A stretch of 64,000 nt of DNA from Prunella strophiata (lineage: Eukaryota; Chordata; Aves; Passeriformes; Prunellidae): NCBI GenBank assembly GCA_036583965.1, contig JAZBQD010000019.1:4906530-4970529 (forward strand), in the 5' to 3' direction. The translations under genes and the position numbers were made by a program. Below are positions 38,340 through 50,400 of this stretch, one piece after another; within the stretch, counting starts at the first letter, position 1; each line of letters starts with the position of its first letter. The notes below the pieces were generated by a model that was not told the origin of the DNA, did no database searches, and worked only from the letters and a program-made list of their open reading frames with translations.

Positions 38340-38477
38340 CCTGGAAGTGTTCAAAGCCAGCTTGGATGGGGCTCTAAGTGACCTGAACTAGTGGAAGGTG
38401 TCCCTGCCCATGGAGGGGGTTGGAATGAGAAGATCTTTAAGGTGCTTTCAAACCCAAACCATTTAATGATTCTATCT
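38340..38477 (+). mobile_element. CR1 LINE 3' end, forward
   Basis: CTGGAAGTGTTCAAAGCCAG, CTTGGATGGGGCTCTAAGTG, GTGGAAGGTGTCCCTGCCCA and a final AACCATTTAATGATTCTAT. It includes the 3' terminus. This is the longest forward-oriented copy in the window. Confidence 0.9.
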
Positions 38478-41400
38478 CTCCATGATAAGTCATTCTCTTG
38501 GCATTCTGGGAAGGAGGTGATATTTCTTAATAATTTAGGACAGGAGACAGAAAAAATGAAATAAAAACCAACAGAAGGTCTTAATGAAAGTCAACAAATT
38601 GTCATTTTCTAGAGTTAAATACCTTGATTCATATAATCTGCTATGGCAGTGACCATGCCTTCTCTAGGTGAATAATGTGCTTGCAGTAATATTAATTATT
38701 CTGGTAATAGAAAAGTGGGAATTTCTTTTTGGTGTGTGAACTTCAGGCACACCAAGAAGAGAGGAGGAGAGCTGAACCAAATCTTTAACATTTTCTAGTT
38801 CCATATGAGGAAAAGGCATATTTTTTCTGCAACATATTTTTTTTTTTTTCCACCAGAGATATAGCAAGTACTTGCAAGCAGCTGAGTAATAGGAGCTTAA
38901 TTCTTTATCACTTTTGCCCCAGCAAGAAGCCTCTGTGTGACTCTGAGCCAAATGCAAATGTAAAGCAAAGCACATTAGCTCCAGTCACCCTGCAGGGACA
39001 TTTTGTTTTGCATTTGCAGGAGCTCTAAAATCTGCACATGGGCAGTCCCTGTGGCTTATTTTGTTAACAGGAACTTTTTCTGAGCTTCCCTAATTCAGTC
39101 ACCTGCAGCTACATGAATATTTCCCTAGGGAAGAGAGGGTTATGTCAGCATTTAGAAAAGGGCTTTTCCCAGAATGACTCAAGGAGTGAAAATAAGGATA
39201 GATGCACAGTTCTGGAGGTGTTTTTCTCCTTGGGGGACATCTTTTCTCTGAGCAGGAGCTGTGGAGACAAGGTTTAAGCCAGTCTGCTTACAGTTCCCAG
39301 CAGAACACTCAAAAAGCCTGTCAGGACAAGAGTTCACCCTGTGAGACCCAGGGCTGTGCTACCTCTCCTCTCACCTGCTGAGTTTTCTCCTCAGCTTCAC
39401 CTCACTTGTGGAGCAGTGATGAATTTTGCCTGTCCCCCAGCACCTCTGTCCTGGCATGCTTCCAGCCCTGGGCTTGGGGACTCCATCAGGAATTTATTGC
39501 ATTTGCAGAACAAGCTATCATTCCAAAAAGCATTATTTGCTAATACCTCTGCAGCTCCATGAGAAAGTTTTCCCCCATAAATTCATTTTCTAGCTTAGAT
39601 GAGGATGGAAATGATGGAAGGTGGTGGCTCCAGGTACCTTGACATTTATTTCCTAGCAGTGATTTGGATAATGCTTCCCAGCTCTGGGGGGAAGGAAGGC
39701 TGGATTTTTTTGTTTGTTTGTTTGTTCTTATACCAAAGGCTGGAAATTGTGATTTAATCCTAGAACTGTGTAAATTAAATCCTAAATGCAGAATGACTGG
39801 AAAAGGCACAGGGGTTACTTCAGCCAGGAAATAGCCCCATCAAATAGGTTTTTTGGATCAAAAATGCTCAAAGTGTATTTTGCAATTTTCATACCCCAAG
39901 AAGAAGTGTTGCAATAAATGAGGACACAGAGATTCTAGGTCCAGCAAAAATACTGACATAAAATTCTCTTGCACATTAGCTCTGTTTCTTTGGGGTCTGT
40001 ACAGCTCCAGGCAAGGCAGAGCTCTGGCAGGTCAGGGGAACATGTTAAGCCTGGGCTCCAGTGACCTCACTAACCAAACAGATGAAGCTAAAAATAAATG
40101 CAAGATGTTGTAGACATACAGGAGCCCCTGTTCCCTGAACTGTTTGCAAAAGGAAGAGACTGATTCTCCTGCTTTCAGTTTGTTGTTGGAGATAAGAGCT
40201 CACATCAGACAGTTTGGGTGGGGGGGTGCTTTGGTCTCATTTTCCCAGACAGCAAATACTGCATAGAGATCCTCCAGAAATCCCTCCTGCTCTCTGCATT
40301 CCTATTCCCTAAATACTTCAGGCCCTTACATTTTTATGGCTAGATAATGAGGCCAGACCAAATCTGTCATCTGATCTCTCTGCTAATGTAGCAGACACAG
40401 CTTTCCAATCCCAGCTTAAGCCGATTTTACTTAACTGTGACCTCTGTAGCTGATGGGAGCTGAAACAAAACTCCTTCAGTTCAGGTCCTGGGGTTTGGAC
40501 AATGTGTGATTAAAGCTCTCTACAAGTCCATTTGAAAATCCATAAATGACTACCTAGTCAACATGCTGAGTTTAGAGTAACCATAAATTATCTTAAGCAA
40601 ATAATTTGCCTCGATCACAGAAGTGGAATTTCATATTCACAAACAATTTGAGAATCAGAGGGGACTGGCAGAGAAAGATTACAATGGACAACAAACCATT
40701 TTCAGTTTTCCTATGTAACATGGACTCAAAATGATTTCAGCAAAGGTTGGATGTGCTGGGCTATGGGACATGAAGGTGGACCTCCATGGGTCTTGAGGAG
40801 TGTGATTTTTCAGAGGCTACAAAAGCAGAATTGAGTGATGGCAACTGGTCATGAAGGTGAGAAACATTTGTGTTGACATGGCTCTGACTGCCAGAGTAGA
40901 CTGCATGTAACTTCACTCCAAGATGAGAGTGGAAAGCACATTTCTGTAGGTTAGTGGAGCACTAGAAGAATTTACACTGATTGGGGCAGGCAGACCCAGG
41001 CCAGTGACAGCACCAGAGGTGTAACTGGGACAACCAGACTGAATTTCCCCTAAGAAATTCTCACATCAAACAGCCACATGTGACAGCTGATGCTGGCAGG
41101 GTCTCCACAGATGTGGCAATCTCTGCATCATGCCCTGTGGAGGGAATAGGATGTTCCCATTGTTCCTTCCCCTCTTAATTAGCCATGGTCTTTTAATAAC
41201 AAAGCTGTCAGGTGCAAAGGGAATGTGGGTTCCGTGGGCTGGCCAGGGAGATTTGCCATCCCCACCACAGCACAGCTCCCCACATTGAGGCAATTTCCTC
41301 CTTTTTGTGTTTGGAAGGGAGTACAGGGAAACAGGGTTCTTTAGGTGATATTTTAAAATATTTTTCCTGCTGGCAGAAGAAGAAAAGGCTTCCAGAACAA

Positions 41401-43324
41401 GACCTGACCTTTTGCGTGCTGCGGCGCTGATTCCCAGAGAGGCCCACTGAATTCCTCCCTAATGAGAAAGGACTTTGTTTCTGCACCACAGAGGAGTTCA
41501 CTGAGAATAGCCCCATTTTCCTGCCCATCAGCTGGAAAACTTCTCCTTTTGGGGCTGGGCTGGTGGCTCATCCTGTCCCCTTCTGCATGGGGAGGCCACC
41601 ACACACCCCCACAGTGGAACCCTCTGCCCAGGAGCAATATGGTCTTCAGCACTTCTTCCCCAGGGGATCTCAAGGTGCTCCACAGGTGATCTTCAATTTG
41701 GGGAGGCTCAGGAGTAAAAACCCTGGGTAAATCTGATCTGCCTCTGATCTCAAAAGAGCCTCACAGTCCCTCTCCAAGTGAGGGAGAATTTGGGACATGC
41801 AGACAGCTCCTTCCTCCATGAAAGGCAGAGATGTCCCCTCCAATGCTTGTTTCTGCCTTGTGCCCCAATCTCTCCTTTATGCAGTCAATTCACTTTGCTC
41901 TCTACTGTAACAAACCTCATCTCATCCCTCCATCCCTCCTTCCTTGCCCTGGAGCATGCTGCAGTGGAAGGGATAAACACAGTTTCCCTTCCATGCTCCA
42001 GGCTGTAATGCAACTTTCCTTATTTTCCCTCTCTGGTCTCCTAGGATCATCTCTAATGGACTTTACAGGTTAACCCCAGTGTGAACTCAGCTCTGTGCAA
42101 ATTTGTAATAAGGGTATGTAAAGAAAACCCCAGAACACATCCTCTTTTGGTGAGAATAAAGAAGGAACGTGGTAGGAATGTGTCAGCTGTAACAGCTGAA
42201 GCACAGGAAGGGGAAGCAGTTGGACCTGGGGTGAGAGTTGAAAAGAGTTTCCACCAGGGGCTACCTTTGGGATGCAGGAGGTGAAAAGGGAGAGAAAAGG
42301 ACTGAAAATTCTTGACAAAAGGGAGATGAAAGAGGGGGTTCATCTTCCGTTCTTCTGTGCTGGTGGGGCTCAGCAAGGATGTGCTTGTTTGAGATTTGCA
42401 CTTTGCTTCCTTGGCCTCGAGTCCCATTTCTGCTTTTGGCCACATCACTGGGCCTGGCTGCATCTCCTCTGTGAGGTATTCTCTGGGTGGATTATACACA
42501 AACTGCTGCATTCAGACCCCTGAAGAGCTTGAGCTTGAGCACCAGTGACTTTGTGCACAGCCAAGATCCACCACACACCCTTTTCCTGGTGAATAACAAG
42601 GGTTGGAGCATGTTTGCTGTGTCACAGCTCCCCTGAAGGGGCTGACACGTTTCACCAAGCAGGTACAAGTAATTGCTTTACACTGCACAAAGGCAGTTGA
42701 GGGCCAGGGACTGGCTGTTAAAGTGTTTGCAGTGACACTGTGCCAGGCTCTGTGACAGGAATTCACCTTTGTGTAATTAATTCTGAGGCTCTGTCACTGG
42801 ATCTAGTTCTCCTCAGATAAAGCTGGTGTTAAATAGGCTCAAAAACTTGCCCTGTCAGTCCACTTTGTACTTGAGAGGTAGGGTAGGGGGAAGGGAGGGG
42901 AGGCAAATATGCTGATGGCTGAGAGACACTGAGATATGCTGGTAATGGGGCCAGCCAAGAGGCAGAGGGAGAATAAATAAACATAATTTGGAAGTGACAG
43001 TCTGTCTGGCATTGTACTGCGGTCTGCTAAGATTTCTGTTTTTAAAGGATGCAGTAATTTAGTGAAAGCAATATGGTGAAAGGGCTCTGGTATTATCGAT
43101 TAGCTTTGATCCACAAATTTCTGCTGAGCTCCTTGAAAACACAGAAGATCAGGATGCAGGACAGATGGAGGATAGATCCAGACCAATGTGCAGGTCTCAA
43201 TGGTGCTAGCACCACAAAATGTGACCTTAAGGACAGCTAGAGTGGGAATGAAGGGGCTTTCACTAGTCTGTGGCAGGTTTGACTGGGTGTGAAACTAGTG
43301 AAATCATAGTAACCATGGAAAGCA
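38478..43324. other. Intergenic, nothing recognised
   Basis: No exon, RNA gene or recognised transposon. A low-repeat stretch at about 42.95-43.15 kb looks like possible conserved non-coding DNA, but this is only an impression. Confidence 0.5.
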
Positions 43325-43471
43325 CTGAATAGTTTGGGTTGGAAGGGATCCTACAGATCACCCAGTTCCATCTCCTGCCAGTTCCATGGGCAGGGACACC
43401 TTCCACGACACCAGGCTGCTCCAAGCCTCATCCAACTCTTCCAAGGATGGGGCAGCCACAGCTTTTTTCCA
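43325..43471 (-). mobile_element. CR1 LINE 3' fragment
   Basis: GAATAGTTTGGGTTGGAAGG, CATGGGCAGGGACACCTTCC and AGGATGGGGCAGCCACAGCT, with a short internal duplication of CCAGTTCCAT. Confidence 0.85.
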
Positions 43472-46400
43472 GTGAAACTGATCTTACTCAAGCCCTTCAG
43501 GTTCTCCTATACTTTAGGGAAACTGTGTTGGGCTGCAGTGACAGGGAAGCCTGTTTGAAGGTGTCTCAGGATATGTGTGGATCCCTGTGAAGATGTTTTG
43601 CCAAGCTGGCAGATGGAGGGGAAGCAGAAAAAACCCAGTCCAGTGGCTGGCAGAGCTGATGGGTCACTCATGAACCATCATGATGCTGAGCTACTCCAGT
43701 ATCCCAGTGCATCCTTTCTGTCACACATTTGCTCTTGGTTTTTGGTGAGTGAGTTGCAACCCCTTGGGGCATGGGAATTTTGTGAGACAAACCCTTATTC
43801 CTTGTGATGCTCTCTCTGCTTGAGATCTCTTTGCAAGCTTAAGTTGGGCAGTGTTATCAGAAATGCATTTCCCACTGGCAAATTCGAGCATCTGAGCCCT
43901 GAGTGGAGGAAATTTGATAGGTCAGGTTTCCACAGAGCTTGGAACTGGCAAATGCATTGCAAGTTGCCAACAAGCCTTTGCTGATTTTTCTTGGTGACCC
44001 TCCAGACAATCACATTCTCAGATCCTGGCGATTCAACATTTTATTGCATCAGGGACCAGCTGTGGTCAGATTTGGCAAAGCCAATGGCATCTTGCCAGCT
44101 GTCAGTTCTGTGCTCAAGGCTGGAGTTTCTTCAGAGAAGCTGTGAGGAACAGACTATCCCCTTCTCATGCTTCAGAAGGGAAGCAGCTTATTTCAAGTGC
44201 CTGGTCTTGCAATGATCTCCAGAGTGCTCCAAGGACAACCTGGGAAATTGTGGGCTTTTCTTTGGACCACCACTGCTTCCTCATGGTTTTTTACACTTGC
44301 TAAGCTCTCCACCACAGCATCAGGTCCTTCTGCAGATGATGCCAGAGTTCTCTTGACTCATCCTCCCACGGAAGTCTGCACCCACCTGGCTCCAACTCAG
44401 TGACACGTTTCCCATCCAAACATTGACTGTTTTTACGGGATTAGGCCTCACATGCTGGTCTTCAGTGGCTTGGATCCAAACCCTAGAAATGTCCATGAAG
44501 AAATTCCTGTTTGTTTCAGCTTTGGACCGGGTGCCAAGTTCTCAGCACTGTGCTGAGCACGAGCCAGGATCCTGCTGAAGGCAATATCTGATGCAGTACT
44601 ATGTCACCCCTTTGGATTCCCTGTCCTCAGCTTTTAAACCCCAGAAAACGTGTTTTGCTCAGCTCCCCAATGGTTATTCAAGAACACAAGATTGGAAGAT
44701 GATTCCTTGAATCATCAAGGCTAATCTCCTGTTCCTCTGGCAACCATGCCACTCAAATCTTTGCATAAATCTCAGTTTTGACTGTAATTAATCTGTTTGA
44801 CCCTTTAAACCATGGCTAGCCTCTCATGCATGCTGCATCCTTTTTCTGCCCAAGATGCAAGCGTGTTGTAGAGTCTTTTCTAGCAGAACTTGGCTGCTGT
44901 CATTATCAGCTCACACCTTCTACTCCCACCCCATCTGTGCCTGGCACTATTTTCATGCATAATACATCGATCATCTGCAGCCTGGTAGGGGGGAAAATCA
45001 TCACTTCAAGTCACTTGTCTGAATTCAAGCCACATCTGAGCTGTATCCTTTGCTGAATTCCATATCCATGGTTTGATAAAAGGGAGGGAAACCAGCGAGA
45101 AGACTTCAGGCTCCTCCTGTCTGCAAGGGCTCCAAATCAAATATTGTGTTTAAAAGCCTTTGAGAGCCTTATGGGCCACAGTCAAAGCTGCTGGAAATCC
45201 ATGCAGGTCTGATGGACTCTTGCAGCAATGCCAGCTGATACCAGGCAAAGGATAAGGGCTCTGTTGTGTTTGCTTATCTTGGTTTTCTGCAGTGCAAATC
45301 CTCTCCTCTTTTGCAGGCTGGATGGGCCCTTGTGAATATTTGACTGATTTTCCACTGTGCTGCTCTTCATTTTCACCAGCATGGCTGGGAAGGGCACCCG
45401 TGTTTCATTCTGGAAGACAGATCTTCAAAGAGTAAGGTACACGTAACAAACTTGATTTTGAAGTCTCTCAGGAAGGCTTTGAAAACAAAGGCTCAAATTC
45501 CAGAGTAAGTAGAAAGACCTTGGTTCCTAGTGGTGAAAGCTTCCTACCAGAATTATTCCCAGAGGCAGCACAGACTTTACGTTTTGCCTCATCTAAATGC
45601 ATTAGGAGGAGTATTAAATTTCACATGTGCTGCATATTGATGTAATTCTCCTGACATGTCTGTTTGCACCATTATGAAATAAGGGATTTCCTTTCCCTTT
45701 CCTTCCACATTTGCCTTGCTCCCTAGGGATCTCGAGGATATGATCCATTGGCATACAAGGATTATGCCTTTTACACAGAGGACTTAAAAAAAGCTTTGTC
45801 ATTGGGCTAACAGAGGTCTGGGGACAGCATCCTACATTAGCAGTGCTTGACTTAACTGACAACCTATGGCTGGGAGAGATCCATTAATCTTCCATGTCAC
45901 CATCCCTCCAGGCCCTGCTCAAACTCTGTGAGGGTGAAAACTTTGGTGCAGGAGAACCCTGAGGGTCTTTTCATGTAAAAACAACACCTCTGTACCCTAC
46001 AAGCCTTCCCCAACCCAATCTGGCATTTCCTTTGGTAATGTTTTTAGTTTTTTAATGTCACGTTCAGGGGGAAGGGTGTGTTTAAACAAACAGCCCCCGA
46101 ATATCCCCCCAGTTTTCTGCAGGTACAAGGTTGGGTTGGAGGGTGCTCTGCCATCCTGCACACCCCTCTGCAGCCCTGGAAGGGTGACCAGCAGTGTCCC
46201 TTGGGTCCCACACCTCTGCTGCCTCAATGCTTGGCTCTGCTTGTGACTTTATTCTGCACCACAGCTCCACGCTGTGACAGGGGCAATGTAAATGCCAGCT
46301 TTGAGCAGAGCTGAGGGCCTTTTCCTTCCCCATAAATGCTGAATGCACTTAATCTTGTGGGCAGAAAGGAGAGGGCAGAGTTCAAGGGAAGAAGAGGCAG

Positions 46401-47131
46401 AGTTGGGATTTTTTAAGCCTCTTTTTTGTCTTAATAGGCAAATTTAGATTGCTGAAAGCAAGCCATAAAATGAACTTAACAAGCCGAGGGAAATAGAGGA
46501 GACAACCAATTCCTTGAAAAGTCAACACTGACCTTACTACACAGACTTGAGGACATCCTGTCTTCCTTCTCTGGGAACACCTGTGCTCTCAGATCCTTTA
46601 TACAGGGCTGATTGCTCCATTTCTCAGCTCATCAGCTGGATGGGACACAGGAATGTGTACTGGAAGAGATGAATATGTATACAGTTAGAAAAGGCACTGG
46701 AGAACACACCTTGCTTTTACCTTCAATTGTTGGTAAAGAACCTGTGATTCTTCAGACCAAAACTTATGAAGTTATATATATAACTTTATAGACATACAGA
46801 TATATACAGATAGGTGATTTTATATATATATATGTAAAAGTAATGAGCACCTACACACAGGGAGGCACCCATGTGGTCTACATCAGCATAATGTGCATAC
46901 AAAATGCTTTCATGCACAGCTATAAACCACATTCGTTGATTTTGTCTGTGATTCAAGCACTTTATCCAGGTGGACTGGAAACCCTCCTGTCAGTCTGTCC
47001 CAGGCAGGGGAGCAGGGATGGAAGAGGAACTCTGTGAATGAGGTTTTTATGCTCAGTTTGTGCCGTGCCTCTCTTGCTTGGGTTGATGGTGACATCTGGA
47101 GGCTCTGTCGTGTGTGTGCACAGCAACTTTA
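43472..47131. other. Intergenic, nothing beyond TA-rich low complexity
   Basis: No supported gene; TA-rich segment listed separately. Confidence 0.6.
46772..46836. repeat. TA/GATA-rich low-complexity segment
   Basis: Interrupted TATATA and GATATATACAGATA sequence. It is not a clean microsatellite. Confidence 0.7.
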
Positions 47132-47435
47132 CAGAATCCTAAAATCACGGAATGATTTGGATTGGAAAGGACCTAAGAGACCATCTTGTCCCAAACCCCT
47201 GCCATGGGCAGGGACACCCACTAGACCAGTTTGCTCCAAGCCCCCTCCATCCAGCTTGGCCTGGAAAGGGCTGGGATGGGGCACTCACAGCTCCTCTGGG
47301 CAACTGTGCCAGGACCTCCACACCCTCTCAGGGAAGAATTTCTTTCTAATATCTAACCTAACCCTGCCCTCTTTCAGTTTGAAGCCCATTTCCCCTTGTC
47401 CTGTCCTTTCATATCCTTTTTAAAAATCCCTCTTC
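47132..47435 (-). mobile_element. CR1 LINE 3' fragment, longest reverse copy
   Basis: Runs from CCTAAAATCACGGAATGATT through CCATGGGCAGGGACACCC, CTGGGCAACTGTGCCAGG and TTTCTTTCTAATATCTAACC to CCCATTTCCCCTTGTCCTGT. At about 300 bp it has the most complete CR1 3' region among the reverse-oriented copies. It is 5'-truncated. Confidence 0.92.
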
Positions 47436-50400
47436 AACCACAATGCACTTTTTGTCTCAGCTGATGGACACCTGTGCATATTGGGGGTTTACCTGTTGTG
47501 TAGGCTGATCCCAAAAATCAGCCACTATCCATAATCCCACAGGGGAGAGTGCTCTACCTATCCTTCTTTATGCCACCTCTCCTCACCCTGCTGTCACCAC
47601 GTGTGACAGATGGCCTTGGTGGGGGAGTGACAACATTTCTCATTTCTGTAACTCACTGCTCTGCTTTTTGGCATGTGTGAAGTAAGTGTGGGCTTTGGGG
47701 GTTTGAGCACGAGTTTGCCATTCTCCAGTTTTATCCTTGAACCACAGTCACTGAAAAAACCATGTGCCAAAGCAGGGGTCTCTATGGAAATTTCCTGTCA
47801 TGTTTTAACCTCCCAGCAGAGCAGCTGGAAGGCCACACCAAAGCCCTTCCACTCTGGTATGGTTGAGTACTGTTCACTGCTACAAATGCCACTATGCAAA
47901 TTTCATGCACCAAAAATTGTGCTTCTCCCTTGACACCCCTAGAGAATGTTTTCCAGCTCCACTGGCTGGTTTGCCAAGGCAGGCTCAGCCCCTACAGAGA
48001 CCTGTGAGATGATGACTGGGAAGTGTTACCAAACCCCAGCCCAAAAAATGACCCATGTTTGAGCAAAAAGTGGGGGCAGCTTGCATTCAGGCTTTTGCTC
48101 AGAGACCTGCTGCGAGCAAGGAATAGACTTTTACAACCACTGCTGGGAATTCCTCTTTTTTGTTTCCCCCTGGCAATTTTTGGCTATTTGGCATCACCCA
48201 ACTGTGCTACCCCTGCTGTCATTACATTCAGCCTTTAGGCACTTTGTAGGCCTTGTTGCTGGGCCATGTTCTCCAGGAGCTGCCTGTGCATTTCTGGGGC
48301 TGTAGTGAGCTCTGCTGCATCCATCCTTCATCCCATCACCAACTTGAAGGCTGTAAGGAAGAAAAAAATCAGGAAAGAAAGGAAGAAAGAAAAAAAATAC
48401 ATTAAAAAAATTTATGTGTTGAACTTTTATACTGGCAATTGGGAAACTGGCTGAAGGTCTGCAGAGATTGGCATTGACCTCTAATTGATTTATATCTAAT
48501 TTGGAGCAATATACAGGCCCCAACCCCAGCACTGATTTCTGACAGACTTGCACAACACAGACACTGAATAGCTCCTGCATGCTTTGTGAAGAGGCAGACT
48601 GCTTGGATAGGGAGAATTGGTTTCCAGCAACTGGAAGGTGTCCATACTGGGCTTCTTGCATCTTTCTAGTTCTCAGGCAGTGCATATTTTATTTTGAGAT
48701 TAATGCCTGGAACTTTTGAAGCTGAGAATAGACAGATGAAACCTGCTTAGGTCTCATCCTTGGTTTCCAGTAAATCTCCAAAGCCATTTTAAATTTAAGA
48801 CCTTGTCCTTGCATTCAAAGCATTCAATGAGTCATTTAAATTAAAGGAATGGTGATTGCTGGGGGACTTTCAGCACAAATTCTGACTTATGCTCTTTTCT
48901 GGTCTTGATGCATGATTTTCTCCATGCCAAAAGATGAACGGTCATATTTTACTTTGAGAAGCTGGATTCACCTCAAACCACATTTGTTCTTTGAGAACAG
49001 CATCCTTCTGGCTAATCCCTCTCAAGGAAGCCATCAACTTAAATTGTAAATTGTACCTCCCTTCATTTTTCAATGACTCATGCTTGTTATTATTATTGTT
49101 CTGCTTATCAGGGTATCTCTCTTTCTGGGGATGTATTATTTAATTCTTCAGCATCTCACCACAAAGTACATATGTAGTTTCCAACCACAAATATAAGAGT
49201 AATTGAAAGAGAAATTTGGAAAGTGTTTATTCAAGAGACACATCTCCTAAATCATGTTGAACTGGTAATCAAATGGATTTAATAATTGCCCTAATTTTAA
49301 CTCAGCATAAGGAGCCTTTACAAACCCATGGTTGAGAATTATTCCTAATTAAGTCCAGAACCACTTGTGATAATAAATGCTGAATTTTCTGAGCAGATTT
49401 GAGTTCCCATTCTGGGTTGGAGGTGAGACTGGCTGCAGGGATGCAGGAGCATGGACAAGGCTCTCTGGAGGCAGCATTTTTACTTCCCCCCAACTTTTTA
49501 GCCCCAGAAGGGCTAAATGTTGACTTTACTTGTGATGCAGTAAAATCAGTGTTGCCCAGGCTGGTGAGGGATCCCAAAGGATGCCCTTTCCTCACACTGT
49601 GAGATCTGGTGTCAAATCTGTGTCCAACATCACTTTGAATCCTACTAGAATGGTACAAGGGATTGGCTGGCACCAAGACCTGGGGTTTTTGTTTCTTTGG
49701 GTGTGATCATGAGGGATGGATTACAAGCAAGCCTTTGTAGAGTGATTAGTTGTGTTTGTTAAACCAGCTCTGAGCTGGATCCAGCCTTTTGGTCACGAGT
49801 CAGGCAAGAAAGCACAAGTCCAAGTGTGACAGAGTGGAAAACAGCATGTGTGTGGCCCATGCTGAGCAACTGCTGTAAAAAAAAAATATCCCACTGGCTG
49901 TGTGATGTTACATTAGCCAAGGTGTTCCACTGTTTTGAGAAGTGCCTCTGCTTCCAGAAAAAAAAAAAAAATAATAATCTCTCCAAATGAACTGGCTATT
50001 AATTGAGGGAGACCTCAAAGGATCCCTAACAGCCCATATACTAATTAAAGACAGATCAAAGTGTAGTTTCTCCTGTTCTCTCTGGAGGCAATTGAATTTC
50101 TGAGGGGAAAAATAATTCCTCATGGTTTTTCCTTGGTTTCAAGTGCAGAAGTGCACACTGTTTCCTAGCTGGCAGCAAAGATGTGGGTGATGTATGAGGA
50201 GCAGCACAGACTGAATGCAGGAACATGCTGCTTGCCATTTAATCCAGATAATATATTTCACAATCCTACTCCTGGAGTTTTTCAGCAACTGGTTTAATGT
50301 ATTGGAAAGTACTTGGCTTGCCTTGGAAATGTTTCCCATTTGAAAACAAGCTGCAGTGGGAGAGCTGGCAGTTGCACAGGAGGCTGCTCTGTGAAAATTG